Assembly: GCA_020152595.1 (NCBI GenBank)
Contig: JAIGNY010001587.1
Location: 1,646,001-1,710,000 of the forward strand
Length of the DNA: 64,000 nucleotides
Direction: 5' to 3'
Origin: Chiridota heheva
Lineage: Eukaryota; Echinodermata; Holothuroidea; Apodida; Chiridotidae
Shown here: in pieces, positions 25,747 to 37,418 of the stretch
Layout: every line of letters starts with the position of its first letter
Numbering within the stretch: position 1 is the stretch's first letter
Notes under the pieces: generated by a model
Told to the model about the DNA's origin: nothing
Seen by the model: only the letters and a program-made list of their open reading frames with translations
Database searches by the model: none
Position numbers and translations under genes: made by a program

Positions 25747-26263
25747 TCAAATGCATTCTTCCCCCAGCTCCTCCACAAGTTCATTCTTTACCAGCAAATC
25801 CTCCTGCAGCTTTGCAATTTCCAGGGGACACCCAGAGGAAGAAGCTATCGATGGCAGGTCAACACTAGGTCCTGGTTCACTACCCAGTTGCTGGGTTAAA
25901 AGGAAAAAAGGCCCACCCAAAAGGAAATAAAGTTTTTTGCCCTCCCTTTAAATTTCTTTTCTTCCACAGTGTTTTTTGTTTTGCAACAATTCTGTCTAAT
26001 TTAGACTGAAAGCTATCCAATTTTCACAAGACCCACCTCATACCTCCCCAACTGACACACAATTGGAATAACCCCCTCTACTTTCCCACATAAAATTTTA
26101 CCTTTGAAAAAACCCTATCTAGAACCATTCCCGTATTGATCTTGAAAACACCACCCTCCCATTTCTCCCCAGCCGCAACACAAATTAAAACATCTTCCTT
26201 TTTCAACCCAGCACTTTCACAATAAGGACCTAGAATTCCCTCCTTTTCTGGGGTAGTAGACAT
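25747..26263 (-). CDS. Putative two-exon gene, 101 residues, function unknown
   Basis: Exon 1 is 26,263-26,102: ATG plus 54 codons, beginning MSTTPEKEGILGPYCESAG and ending MVLDRVFSK, then the donor AAAG|GTAAAA. Exon 2 is 25,890-25,747: it follows a pyrimidine-rich acceptor (CTTTTAACCCAG), begins QLGSEPGPSVDLPS and ends KLQEDLLVKNELVEELGEEC then I and a stop. The phases agree (0/0) across a 211-bp intron. The C-terminus looks like a short charged coiled coil. I do not recognise the protein. Caution: parts of the intron also read like protein in other frames (GKVEGVIPIVCQLGRYEVG; KLDRIVAKQKTLWKK), so the alternative is a frameshifted pseudogene or transposon ORF. A similar word around the acceptor (GGGTTAAAAGG, GGCCCACCCAAA) recurs near 51,275. 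An alternative donor TTGCTG|GTAAAG lies inside exon 2. Confidence 0.4.
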
Positions 26264-27367
26264 ACTGCATGGGGACCGGGGCCTAGGGTTGACCTTTTGT
26301 AATGTTTAAAAATTACATATAAAATATAACGACAAATTAACTTACAATTTGGGCATGTGAATTTACTGAAAAAATGATCTAGCACCAGGGGCCTAATTTA
26401 TGCTTGATAATTTAAAAAATGTTTCAAGTGAATATTAATTACACATAACAAAGTGCACTAGGTGTAATACTAAATTTGAACTTGTAAAAAATGTTTACAA
26501 ATTAAGACAAAAGCAAAGCTAGGGTAGCCTAATGTAGTAGACCTATTGCTTTCGTAACGTTAGGCTAGGCCATCATTTACTCTGTTTATGGCCTACACAG
26601 TGAGTTAAGCCTGGCTTCGTACTACTATAATTTAGAAACACTTCATCAATCGAATTACATTACTAAGTTAATCTATCAAATTATAAAGTATATTGCACTG
26701 CCCAGTTTCATTCACATAATAACAAACTTATATACTAGATCCACTATTTATAGAGATCAATTTTATTCATACCCACCAACTTTGACATCCAATTTGCCAT
26801 ACTAGAACCCAATGAGACTAATCTAAGTTATACATATTTGGAAAGCTAAGAAAATGTATTTTTTAATTATATATGCCCGATTTAAAAAAATTCTCATAAA
26901 AAATGGATACAAACCTCAATTTTCATCAACTATCTAAAAATTCATTGAAATTGAGTGTTATCTTCAGGCATATATCATTTTAAAGCTTAAAATATCATTT
27001 TTCTACTTCAGAATTGCTTTTTGTATTGCTACAATTTAGATTAGCAGCAAAATATCTTTTGACAAAAGGGTTTTCCCGGCTCCTGCATATCCCACACATT
27101 ATGGCATAGCAAACTATACCAGACCATCGAGTGGACTGGAAAATATCATTACAAAATCGGCTGATATTTCATTCAATCGAACACGTAACAAACCATCGTT
27201 ACAAAATTTTGATACATTAACATCATTTTTATAATGTGAGTGGATTATTTCGTGTTTAATTACTACTTTTTTATCAAAAATAATGACTTGAATGTTCGTT
27301 TTTTTTGAGTTCGGAACTGTTCTTCAAATTTCATTAGGCCAAAATAGGGGTGCAGTTTCTGAAACCA
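26264..27367. other. Intergenic region, possible divergent promoter
   Basis: 1.1 kb of AT-rich DNA between two candidate gene starts that point away from each other (minus gene at 26,263, plus exon at 27,368). No CpG-rich core or clear TATA is seen. A shared promoter is inference only. Confidence 0.3.
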
Positions 27368-27418
27368 ATGATTGATGACCTTGGTATACAGTGGCAACGC
27401 TATAGAAAATATTGTCAG
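27368..27418 (+). CDS. Candidate first coding exon
   Basis: ATG at 27,368 opens 17 codons, MIDDLGIQWQRYRKYCQ, and ends at the donor GTCAG|GTAAAA in phase 0. An in-frame TAG lies about 20 bases upstream of the ATG. Residue choice (W, Y, R, Q-rich) looks like protein and resembles in style the W-rich exon at 42,893, so it may start the same gene. The link is unproven: the next certain exon begins in phase 2, so at least one more exon is required between them. Confidence 0.35.
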
Positions 27419-27671
27419 GTAAAACCTTATTTAAATCAACTGAAAAGTTTCAATCTTTGAAAGTTTGTGGAAGGTTCATGAAATTTATTTGTGCTAGTCC
27501 TAGGCCTATAACGTTAGTTTGTTTGTTTCTCAGTATCACTCAGTTAATACTTTATGCAGGTAAAAAATTAAGTATGTCTAACGTTAGGCCTAACATTACC
27601 TCTTTAAAGTTTAATGCATGGTGAGCCTAAAGTTCATGCAGCTACAGTAAGGAATTAATTTGTATTAAAAT

Positions 27672-27714
27672 ACACATTTTTGGCTAAAGAAATTTTCTTT
27701 AGCCAAAAATGTGT
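27672..27714. repeat. Perfect 43-bp palindrome
   Basis: Left arm 27,672-27,692 (ACACATTTTTGGCTAAAGAAA) is 21 bases; I cite only its first part, ACACATTTTTGGCTAAAG. The right arm at 27,694-27,714 is its exact reverse complement, with one central base. No mismatch. It is in the putative first intron of the plus-strand gene. Confidence 0.95.
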
Positions 27715-28159
27715 TGTTTTTATTGTCAAAAATATACGCCTAGAAAAGTTCTTTGATTTTGCTCTTCCATCATACATGCACAGAAACTTGATATTTACTT
27801 AACCAGATATTCATCAAAGAAAAAAGGACAGTAATTTTGCATGTCTCAGCAAAAACATGCAACTTTCAGTTTCAGTGCTCAGCTGTATCAGTAAAGTGTA
27901 AAACGGCTTGAACGGAAATACTGGAAGAAAGAATTTGAAAAACATTCATTTTGAAAGTGCTTATTCATTAAAAATACAGTTTTATTTAAAATTTCTTAAA
28001 TTAACAGGTGAAATCATGAGTGTGTTATCACTTAAAGTAGTAAAATATTGGGGTGCACTTGAATATAAGATACCCTAAATGATAATCCAGGTGAAAGAGT
28101 GATGGGGCAGGTGTGTTTTTTCCCCCTTCCCCAGTCAATATACATTATAGCAATTTGCA

Positions 28160-28207
28160 GCATTCCGGATCAGGTTGACCACATCAAGCATACCTGATCC
28201 AGAATGC
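28160..28207. repeat. Short hairpin, 16-bp arms
   Basis: GCATTCCGGATCAGGT (28,160-28,175) and ACCTGATCCAGAATGC (28,192-28,207) pair with one mismatch around a 16-base loop. It may be a decayed foldback element. Confidence 0.6.
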
Positions 28208-28731
28208 CATCAATATTGAAGTCTATTGGAAGGAATTATTTGTATTTGGGTACAAAGTTAGAATTTAAACAGAAACAGAAATCTGGACACTGAATGACTG
28301 ATCCGAGAGGAAAATGTGGTACTTTTTTTAAAAACAAATAATTGAAGGGAAAAATGAGATTCTCTTAAAACTGATGCACGCGAGAGTGATAAGCCAGACA
28401 GCAGAATCAAATATATCTTAGTTAGTCTTGCTCAGTGAAAATGGAAACATTACCAAGCTCATCTTGTCAAACCGATATTGTTTAATCACATGAATTCAAC
28501 TCCTGAATCAAAACATGACTTGTTATCAAATATACACTTATCCTACTGTATTTCTGATTGGAGACTTTATGACAAAAGCACAAGTTTTACAACATGACAT
28601 GGTGTTTCCAAGATGCACAGGATCTTGGCAGCTTTTAAATTTTAACAAAACTGATAAATTTTACAACAGTGCTGGTCAATGCAGCGACTATTTTTCTAAT
28701 TTTCTGCCTATAATACTATGTAGTTGATTTA
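28208..28731. other. AT-rich spacer
   Basis: No convincing gene; a short open stretch at 28,515-28,727 has no recognisable domain and no splice support. Confidence 0.35.
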
Positions 28732-29049
28732 TGCACTTGTCAATTGTGTGACTCACCCCTACACCTCAGAACAAGGTAAGTCATTGCACCAAGGTGGGTG
28801 GACAAAACATGTACATTGACGCCACCTCAGTCACATACAGTAGGTGACTGACAATTTTTGTGTGAAATGATTACCCCAAATCAATCACCTCTGTACAAAG
28901 TCAATGGGTCTAAAGTAAATTGAACCACTCCAGAGTCAATTTGGTGACTGACAATTGGTACAATGACACACATGTGAGTCACTATTTCATATGCCAATAA
29001 CTGACATTGCAGGGGGTAGTAGGGGTGAGTTATACAACTGATAAGTGCA
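28732..29049 (-). mobile_element. Harbinger-like MITE, copy 2
   Basis: 318 bp in the opposite orientation to copy 1 (1,447-1,739). The ends are TGCACTTGTCAATTGTGTGA and CAACTGATAAGTGCA, flanked by TTA on both sides (28,729-28,731 and 29,050-29,052). The arms contain GACTCACCCCTAC and GTAGGGGTGAGT. No coding capacity. Confidence 0.75.
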
Positions 29050-29605
29050 TTATAAGAAAGCATTACCTTAACTTGTCAGAAATCTCTATAATTAAGTCTA
29101 GAATCAAATAATAATTTTTATTTGATTTGATAATGTTCAATAGCACTAAGACACTGTAATCAGATAACAAAAAAAGCTGTAAAAGAAAACATGGAATTCA
29201 CTCTAAAACAATCAAGCAAAAGAGGAAAAAACGATATATCAAAGCTGCAAACAGGGCGGTAGGTAGCCCAAATTTTGTGGGGGGGGGCAAACAGTGGTGG
29301 CCTAACAAACTATATAGGGGTACTGAAATGGCAGATTTTAGGCATTTGTGTGGTAAAGGTCATGCCAAAAATGTAATCGACTTTCTTCAACCAGATTGCA
29401 AATCTGTATTTTTGTGGCAATATTCCCCAAAATATAATTAATTACATTATTGCCTTTAACTTCTATTCAATTTTGGTATTTATGGCAGGTCACACAATCC
29501 AAAGGCTTTGTTCAAGTCTTTATTTGATTTGCTGATGTTGGTCTTTAAAAATAATCTGAAGGGTATCTAATAGGTCAATATTTGAAAAAGAAAAAAAGGC
29601 ATATA
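29050..29605. other. AT-rich spacer up to the LTR element
   Basis: Nothing recognised; a run of about ten G lies at 29,278-29,287. The last bases, TATA (29,602-29,605), are the left half of the LTR element target duplication. Confidence 0.4.
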
Positions 29606-30757
29606 TGTTACCCCTCTTACACATTCACGCTGTCAGGATGGAAAAGAGGAGAAAACTAATATAAATGATTTGTCACAACTTGTTGTAATTCTCAGTTTCA
29701 AGTGTGTACACAATGTACATTGCAATGACATTATAATGAATAACAAAGGAGACAGACAACAATCTAACATACTAACAATCGGACAAATAACAAACAACAT
29801 TCATATCAATTCTACTACAATATCACATACAATCATTCATGGCGATATCACATTATACCTATAAAGTCATATAACTGACCTACGTACTCAATCCCATTCA
29901 AGCACTTCAGCTTGACTCAATCGATACTGTACACACAGTACTTGTAAGAGCAATTACACATGAACATGATCAGACTGCTTTAAAGTTCACCATATCTACA
30001 CATTGCTTCCTCTACCATATCATCCCAAAACATATATAACTAACATGTTTCCCCTTACAATACTACAATACCCTAATTAAAAATACTTCTACATCTTTTC
30101 TTCCATCATTGATAATACCTATCAATTGACCTTAACCCAAACTAAACCCAATCATTCCACTTGATAGCTTGAAACAAAATATATAAGCACTTTGTAAGCC
30201 TTTTCCTCAATACCCATGTACAACAAAGTTACTAGATATCTGAAACCATGGATACCAATTCCTCCATTGCATCACTAGTTCTAGCCTGTTGTTCATCGTG
30301 TATCTCCCTAGGGAATTAACCAGTACCTGTTGCACCTAATCTCCCACACAACATGTGCAACAGGGTACTCTCTGTCCTACACAGAAAGTTTAAGGGAGTA
30401 ACCATAAGTAGGGACAGAAATAATGAATATTTGGCTAACTTACTTAACTATTTTAAATACAAAATATATCATGGTGCTCTGTAGAATACAATGCAATGTT
30501 ATGTACAAAAATACAATGGAAACAACATACCTGTCAGGATGGAAAAGAGGAGAAAACTAATAGAAATGATTTGTCACAACTTGTTGTAATTCTCAGTTTC
30601 AAGTGTGACTCACACATATTCCTTGCTGGCCTCCTTCATCCAGACTGGTCCATTATTGTCTGCAGGGGTGCATCTTATATAATTAAAGAGATACTCAGTA
30701 TTGTACATTGAAAAAGATAATCAATTTATGGTGGGGGTCTGTGAACCCATGGTCACA
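29606..30757 (-). repeat. 3' LTR of the Ty3/gypsy-type element
   Basis: 1,152 bp, nearly identical to the 5' LTR. In element sense it begins TGTGACCATGGG and ends GGGGTAACA. A block starting GTCAGGATGGAAAAGAGG occurs twice inside it, near 29,634 and near 30,534, about 75 bp each. The polypurine tract GAGGGGGAG lies immediately inside it (30,760-30,768 on the minus strand). Confidence 0.92.
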
Positions 30758-31297
30758 CACTCCCCCTCAAAAGAAAAGTCGTCCTCGACTGACAAAATAA
30801 ATGCGAAGACCCAGCGACATAAGCATATAATAACTCCATACGGTCCTTGTAATGACTTTACACCCAGATCATTAAATATTTCTGAACTAGTTCCCGTAAA
30901 TACCTACTTTAGGTGGCATACTGAATAGTTCTTTAACTGTATATAGCATAGCAATAGTATGAGAATGTTAAATCGTGGTACATGTCTATCCATACAGGAC
31001 TGGTCCTTTGTATATGGTAGAGTAACTGAGGAATGGCCATTTCCTCTGTACTCAAGTAGAATGTAAATACAAAATACACACAGACTAACCACTAGAATTT
31101 AGAATTCTCAAACATTTACAGTATTAAAAAGTCCTTTTATTTGGTTCACAAACGTTATTATAGTTCACTGTCTCACTATCATCATCTTCGAACCCATCAT
31201 CATCGGACAATCTCTCATTAGTGAGGTAAATCCATGTTAACTAATTTACTCATTGCTTTGCTAGCTGTATGACCACTTGTACAAGTCATTTTCTCGA
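30758..31297 (-). other. 3' untranslated part of the Ty3/gypsy-type element with polypurine tract
   Basis: 540 bp between the end of the integrase-frame and the 3' LTR. It carries the purine run GAGGGGGAGTG against the LTR, the usual plus-strand primer. No envelope-like frame is present. Confidence 0.7.
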
Positions 31298-32467
31298 CTA
31301 AATAGTAGGCATCTGGTTGTAGGGTAGTGGGTGGTCTGTCGTCGGAAACTGTGTCCATGGGAGCCATGTTGGTCCAGCAGGGTGCATCCGGCTAGGAATT
31401 GATGAAGGGGGATACATATGATGATACTGCTGAGTCATCATGGAGGGTGGGAACCACACTGGATGCTGGAAAGGCAGCAGTTGCTGTTGCATCTGAAGTC
31501 TTTCTTCACCCCTCTGTCTTTGTTCACCTCCTGGGTACACAGAATTAACTCCGCATTGGTACTGTGGCTCACCCGGTCTGTCATATGTAAGCGTTACTGG
31601 AGGATTTCGTGCCCATTTGCGAGGATATCGGGAACTGCCTGGCTCTTCATGGTCTGGTTCCAAGGGTACTTGTACCGGATCTTTATTTGGTACATGTTCA
31701 AGTAGTTGAACACCATTATCACTGTGTAATGGTTCCTGTTGATTGTCTATCAAGTAAATAGGTGGCTGTGGTAACCTTTGTCCATCGGGGAGGGAACCTT
31801 CTCGTGACTCATCTGAGCTGCTGTCAACTTCTGGTTTACCCTGGATTTTCAAGTCTGGATGTAGGGTAACGTTCCACACTCCAAGCATCTCATCCTCAGA
31901 ATCGGTGTCTGATCTACTTTCATTGACTTTGGTGGAAGGTTGTTGGCCCTGTAAGGTCTTTCGTTTTGCTTTAGTATCAGGTCGGGTTACGTTTGTTTCC
32001 TCACTAGACTGCAAATACTCACAAGGGAAGATCATGTTTCGATGCAGTGTCTTTGTTCTGCCTGAGCCCACCTCTGGCTTTACTTCATAGACAGGTAAAG
32101 TTGGTGCACATCGTTTCACTACAACGTAAATTTGTTCCTCCCAGTAAGCTTTGAGTTTGCTCGGACCTTGAGTTTGAGTAACATTGCGAACCAGTACTCT
32201 ATCTCCGGGCTCCAATGGAGTTGGTTGTTGAGGTTTATCATGATACTTTTTACCTTTCTCTGCGTTCTTTTGAGATGCCTTCTTTGCCACTTTGTAGGCT
32301 GCAGTCATTTCCTCTTTCCAATGTTGTACATAGGAAGCATGGTCTAATGAATTAGTAGTTGTGTTGAGCCCAAATGCCAAATCAATGGGTAGTCTTGGAG
32401 GTCGGCCAAACATCAGAAAGGCTGGGGGGCAAATCCGGTGGCATCGTTGCGGCGTGGCGTTATGCAT
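31298..32467 (-). pseudogene. Integrase C-terminal region and tail (Ty3/gypsy)
   Basis: A 389-codon open stretch that begins within the end of the integrase core (CPPAFLMFGRPPRLPID), followed by a lysine-rich helix (YKVAKKASQKNAEKGKKYHD) and a GPY/F-like module (PGDRVLVRN, LKAYWEEQIYVV). It then has a Pro/Gln-rich tail of about 200 residues to the stop at 31,298. The frame is separated from the upstream integrase core by a frameshift near 32,470-32,530. The tail has no domain that I recognise. Confidence 0.85.
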
Positions 32468-32532
32468 GTACTACTTTGTTGAGATGATCAGCCCAACGAT
32501 GTTTTTCATTTCCTGTCAAGGTCGTAGCATAC

Positions 32533-33459
32533 TCAGCAGAGTCCGGTTGAACCTTTCCGCTTTCCCATTGCCTTCTGGATGATACGGTGTTGTCCTGGAA
32601 TTTCGGACTCGGACAATTCTTGAAGTCTATGAAAGAGCTTGTTTTGAATTCCCGCCTTGATCATGCAGTATTCGACGCGGAAAACCGAAGCGAAGCACAA
32701 AATCATTAAATATCTTTTCAGCCGTTTTCCCAGCTTTGTTCCTTGTAGGATGCGCTTGCGCAAATCTAGTGAAATGGTCCACCACGACAAGGATATACTC
32801 ATATCCCCTTTACTCTTTTCCAGATGGAGGAAATCAATGGAGATGAGTTCCAGTGGCTCTGTAGTCAATATCGGCACAAGTGGAGCTCTCAGCGGTCGTG
32901 ATGGTTTCTTCTGTATAAGACATTGGCATTTATTTCTGATAAAGTGTTCCACGTCTTGTTGAAGGTTTGGCCAATAGAATCGCTGCCGAGCAAGATCAAC
33001 CACACGTTCAGCACCCAAATGTCCCATGTCCACATGAAGGTCTTTCATGACTCTGTCGTGGTAGATGGTAGGCAAGACTAACTGATCTCTGTTTTTAGTA
33101 TGTCTACACAGTACTCCATCTAGATTTACATACAATCTTGACCATTCCCTCAACAGTGATTTCACTTTTGCTGATTTAGTTCTCCACATATCTTTTGGCG
33201 GTTTTTGGTCACTTAACTTTAATCTCAATACCTCTTTGATATGTGTGTCAGTTTTCTGGGCTTGAAGGATGTCACTAGACGAAAATTCACTGGCATGTGT
33301 AGGCTGAACCCCAATTTCGTCCACTGAGCTGACACTCCCTGTAATGGCTGTAATCCATGGCATTTGCCCATTTTGAAGTAGAACAGCACGGATGGTAGCG
33401 GACAAAATATCCTGCGGTACTTCGATTGAACACTCTTCTATGTACCTATCCATATCCAT
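32533..33459 (-). pseudogene. Integrase zinc-binding and catalytic region, frameshifted
   Basis: After an N-terminal linker the frame has the H2C2 zinc-binding module (HVDMGHLGAERVVDLARQRF, YWP, then CQCLIQKK) and the first catalytic aspartate in [15 protein letters not shown]. Just after this, near 32,820, the frame changes and the rest of the DDE core must be read in other frames. The catalytic centre is therefore not encoded in one frame and the enzyme is not expected to work. Confidence 0.85.
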
Positions 33460-33999
33460 GGGTACTCTTGACAGGTATCAGCATCACCATTTGCACGACC
33501 CGGTCGATAGTTGATGGTAAAGTTGAAATCTGCCAGCTCAGCAACCCATCTCTGTCCTGTGGCATTAAGCTTGGCTGATGACAAAACATAGGTCAGCGGG
33601 TTGTTGTCGGTGTAAACTCTGAAGCTAGGCGCATAAAACAAGTAGTCGCTGAAATTTCTCTGTAATGGACCTCTTGAGAGCTAAGAATTCCAGTTTTCCA
33701 GAGTGGAGGTTATAATTCTTTTCTGCCGGTGTCAACGATCGGGAAGCATAACCAATGACTCGTAGTTTGCCCTCCTGACGCTGATAGAGAACGGCTACCA
33801 GACCATCTTGTGAGGCGTCGCTATGTAACACGAAAGGTTGTGAAAAGTCTGGAAACGCCATCACTGGTGGGTGTGCTAACTTTGTAAGCAAACTTTCCAC
33901 AATCGTTTGATGATGTTCTGTCCATGCAACTGGTGTCCTAGAGGATGCTTGACCCTCCTTCTTTTTGCCTATACAGGGGCTTTGAGCAGGAGATAACAA
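33438..33999 (-). pseudogene. RNase H region, frameshifted
   Basis: Two overlapping open stretches. The first (33,999-33,625) contains FVLHSDASQDGLVAVLYQ, GYASRSLTPAEKNY and LEFLALK, the Ty3-type RNase H core with its Asp and Glu. The second (33,641-33,438) contains FRVYTDNNPLTYV and INYRPGRANGDAD, the end of the domain. The join near 33,630 needs a frame change, as does the exit towards integrase near 33,460. Confidence 0.88.
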
Positions 34000-34826
34000 G
34001 TCGTACAGTGGTTTTGCAACTCTGGAAAATTCTGCAGGTACCGTCTGTAATATCCCAGGAAACCCATCAGTTTCCTTACGTCACCAACTGTTTTGGGTGT
34101 CTTTTCTCGGAGGGCGTTCAATGCCTTGGTGTCATCGGGATTAATTCTGTGTCCATCAGCTGAAACTATCCTGCCTAAGTAGTTTACTTCCGGCTTAAAT
34201 AGGTGGCACTTGTCAGCTCTCAACTTCATCCCATTTCTTTTTACTGCCTGTAACACTCGTCGTAAATGAGATACATGCTTGTCTAAGGTGTTACTGTACA
34301 CCAAGATATCGTCTAAGTATGTTATACATATTTCATGATTGAGATCTTCTAGGCAGGTCTCCATGCATCTCTGAAATGCAGCTGGGGCATTTTTCAGACC
34401 AAAAGGGATTCGCACCCACTCGTATAATCCCCAGGGTGTCACAAATGCTGTGAGGTGACGACTTTCTACAGCCATGAATCCTTGATGGTATGCTTTCCCT
34501 TGATCTAATGTCGAAAACCATCTATTGCCTCCCAACGAATCCAAAATATCCTGCACTCTTGGTATTGGTTGTCGATCTGTAATGGTTTTAAGATTTAATC
34601 GTCGATAATCGATACATAGACGCAGCGTGCCATCCTTCTTCACGTCGCACACTATTGGAGAAGAATACGATGACTGGGACTTCCTTATCCATCCACGGCT
34701 TATGAGGTCTTTCAGGTATTCCTTCACCTCTTTGTACAAAGGAGGCGGCACAGCTATGTAGGTCTGTTGGACTGGCGTTTCATCAGTTAGTTGAATTTGC
34801 ATTTCCAAAGATGGGATAGTGCCCAA
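33969..34826 (-). pseudogene. Reverse transcriptase (Ty3/gypsy)
   Basis: A long open stretch with the RT palm motifs in order: a conserved entry ([20 protein letters not shown]), [12 protein letters not shown], the [13 protein letters not shown] box and the catalytic YLDD in [11 protein letters not shown], then FLGYYRRY of the connection. Upstream the same frame is interrupted only by the TAG at 34,853-34,851. A frameshift near 33,985 separates it from RNase H. The domain itself looks complete. Confidence 0.93.
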
Positions 34827-34850
34827 GTCGTGGTCGTGTTTTGCGAATGC

Positions 34851-35999
34851 CTAACATTCCTGCATCAGCATCTGCTCAGCAATATACTTGTCTGATTCTG
34901 GCAGGTTTGACAAATCAACATTTGGAAGCCATTTTCCTTTAGTTTCACCAACTGATTGTGATGCCTGCCTAACGTCTGTCCCAATCACATTGATGTCAAA
35001 GGTACTCTCTTGCGATAACTGGCTGAGGAACTCACCTGGAAGAATAGAACGGACAGTGCAAATTCTTCCCAGATGGAATCCCCCTGGAAGAACGATGGTC
35101 CTATTGCTGGTGTTCATAATGGGTATAGTGACACTGCATGAATTTCCTCTCGGTATTTTGAATGTGGTTGGGTATAAGATGATCCCCTCTGGTAAATCCT
35201 GCATTTGGTCTGGCTCAAAAATAACATCAGTAGGTTCTGTTGCTTTGGTATGTAACCTGCACCTCAACAATTTTGTTTCCTCTGGTGGTATTTGTACTGG
35301 CTTTCTAGCTGTCCTCAGCTCAGCAATTTCGTCTGAATCAGTTTGCTGAAGGAGTGTTACCAGGTGGTTGAGCTGTGCCTTTGACATTTCTGGCAATAAC
35401 GGATGGAGTAATTTTTGACTTTCTATTGTAGGATTTGTTTGCGCCATCTGTTCTATGACATTATATCCAATTATAGGGTAATCCAGCAGTTCCTCTGTCA
35501 CAAGCATGGGGACACGTAAGCTACTCTGTGAAGACTCACTACCTGGTATCTGGAAGAGGAACTCAACCCATCCCCTGAATGGAATCGTCGAACCAGTTGC
35601 TGTACTTAGTTGAAGGTTCTGTCCTTCCAGTAGTTCCTGCACTGGTCTAACCTTCACATGTGGGGCAAACTTTGTCAACCATTCTGATGATAGGAGGGAC
35701 ACTCGGGCCCCTGTGTCCCATAAAGCCAATGTTTGTATTTTATCCAGAGAACAATGAACAACACACTTTCTTCCCAGCAACTTCGTTAGTTTTTGTTTCC
35801 GTTTGTCATTTCCTGATGTTGTGTTTCTTTCCGCAGTTCCGAATGAGACGGGATGAGACTGGTGTGTTTGGGACCTTACATTGCAGGCTGCCACTCGGTG
35901 TCCCTTACGAGTGACCCCCTTTCGTTTCCCTGGTTGAAACGCTGGCGACAACCCCTTATGAAATGATCTCCACTGCCACAACGAAAACAATGGCGACAA
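34851..35999 (-). pseudogene. Aspartic protease region (Ty3/gypsy pol start)
   Basis: The protease signature is TLALWDTGARVSLLS, with the D-T-G active-site triad, at about a quarter of the stretch. A later FRGWVEF and DYPIIGYNVIEQ agree with a retropepsin fold. The frame overlaps the 3' end of gag by about 120 bp in a different frame, as in elements that use ribosomal frameshifting between gag and pol. The TAG at 34,853-34,851 blocks passage into RT. Confidence 0.88.
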
Positions 36000-37257
36000 T
36001 TATGTCCCTTTCCTTCCTTTCTACACCGTTCACAACCCCAATCTCGTCTTGCTCTCTGTCTTCTATCTCCGTTGGTGTTACTTGAGAACTGTTGTTGGCC
36101 ATCTGTGTTATTCGAGAACTGCTGTTTTATAGCAGTTATTTCTCCGCGTACTATATTCTTAATTTCGGTCTGCATCTCCTCCCAGTTGATGCCATTATGC
36201 ATGACCTTGGTACTTCCCGGTTTTAAAGCTTTTGTTGCTTTAGCTTCCGCTTTGGGCTCCTGTGCCTGTTCAGCTGTAGTAACTTGATTTACCTTAACAG
36301 ACTTCTTGTGCTTTATATGTCGCTCATTCTCGTGACTAACAGCTATTGTCAGTGCTTCTAAGAGAGACTCATCTGATGTGTTGATATCTTTGAGTAATAA
36401 GTGTAGCTCCTGACATACATGTTCACTCTGTAACCCAGTTGAAATAGCATGGAGGAACATTTGTTGTACCTGAGTGTTGCTGTAGATTAGACCTGCTCCT
36501 GCTTCCTTGGATGCAAACAATACCTTTTGTCGGAGATCCATAGCTCTCAGGACAAATGCATGGCCTGATTCCTTTGGGCTCTGAACTGCCGTTGAAAGCT
36601 CTTGGAAAAGGGCTGTCGCCTCCTTTTCTTGAAAGTGGGCCCTGAGAATTCGACGCAGAGCAGGAAGGTCAAGGTCCGGTCTTCCTTCAAGATAATCCCT
36701 TAAGCGCGATCCAGGGACCACAGCCCGTATAACTGCTTTCACTATTTCTTCAGAGTTATACTTCCGCTTAACTGCGCTTTCAATTTGGCGAGCTAAACTA
36801 GGGAAACTGAGCTTGTCCTTCTGCCCTGGCTCACCAATCTGACCCACTATTTTTAGATCTTTCTTCCATGCGATAGGTCCTACAGGAAATGAAGCTTGGA
36901 AGGTTGATGTTGTCTCATCATTGATCAAACCTGGTTTTCTTGTCTCTGGTTACTTCATCTATATATATCCTCTACATGTTTCTCCTCTGGAAGAATAACC
37001 ACTTTGTGTATCTTGCTGTTCATCCTTTCTAGCTGCTCCTTTCCTTTATCTAAGTCATCTTGAATTTCCTCACTATTCAGTACTCTATTAATTGCCTTTC
37101 GTAGACCAGAGGTACCCTTTTCTTTCGCTTTTTCCATCTCCTCCTCTGAGAGATTGGTTTCAGCAATCAAAGTCTCTAAGTCTTCCTGGCCACTTTTCTG
37201 AATGTGAGCTTGAACTTCCTCAATAAGCTTATCTACTTCTTCCTAGGATGCAGACAT
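35876..37257 (-). pseudogene. gag (capsid-nucleocapsid), broken
   Basis: Likely start ATG at 37,257-37,255, but the fifth codon is TAG (37,245-37,243). Downstream is a Glu/Lys-rich N-terminal helix region (37,170-36,955), then a frameshift near 36,945 into the main frame (to 35,876). That frame carries the capsid-like helices and a CCHC zinc knuckle CFRCGSGDHFIRGC near the C-terminus, preceded by a Cys/Arg-rich stretch. Both breaks would prevent full-length product. Confidence 0.88.
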
Positions 37258-37399
37258 TTTTCTTTCTTTGTCTTACAGTATCATACACAAAATCGCTATT
37301 CCTCTGTAGGTCATTTACCAAGTCCTGGTTCCATTGGTTCCTCTTTTAGGGCAATTGTCTAGTCTATGATGTAGATTCTACATGTTGACTGTCAACTAT

Positions 37400-37418
37400 C
37401 CGGGCGGTGCCTCCAAAA
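37400..37418 (-). other. Candidate primer-binding site
   Basis: Immediately inside the 5' LTR the minus strand reads TTT then TGGAGGCACCGCCCGG. A TGG just after the LTR fits pairing with a tRNA CCA end; I cannot name the tRNA. Confidence 0.55.

Noticed and set aside
30758-31297. Possible env gene of the LTR element
   Set aside because: No open frame, signal peptide or membrane segment; only untranslated sequence with a polypurine tract.
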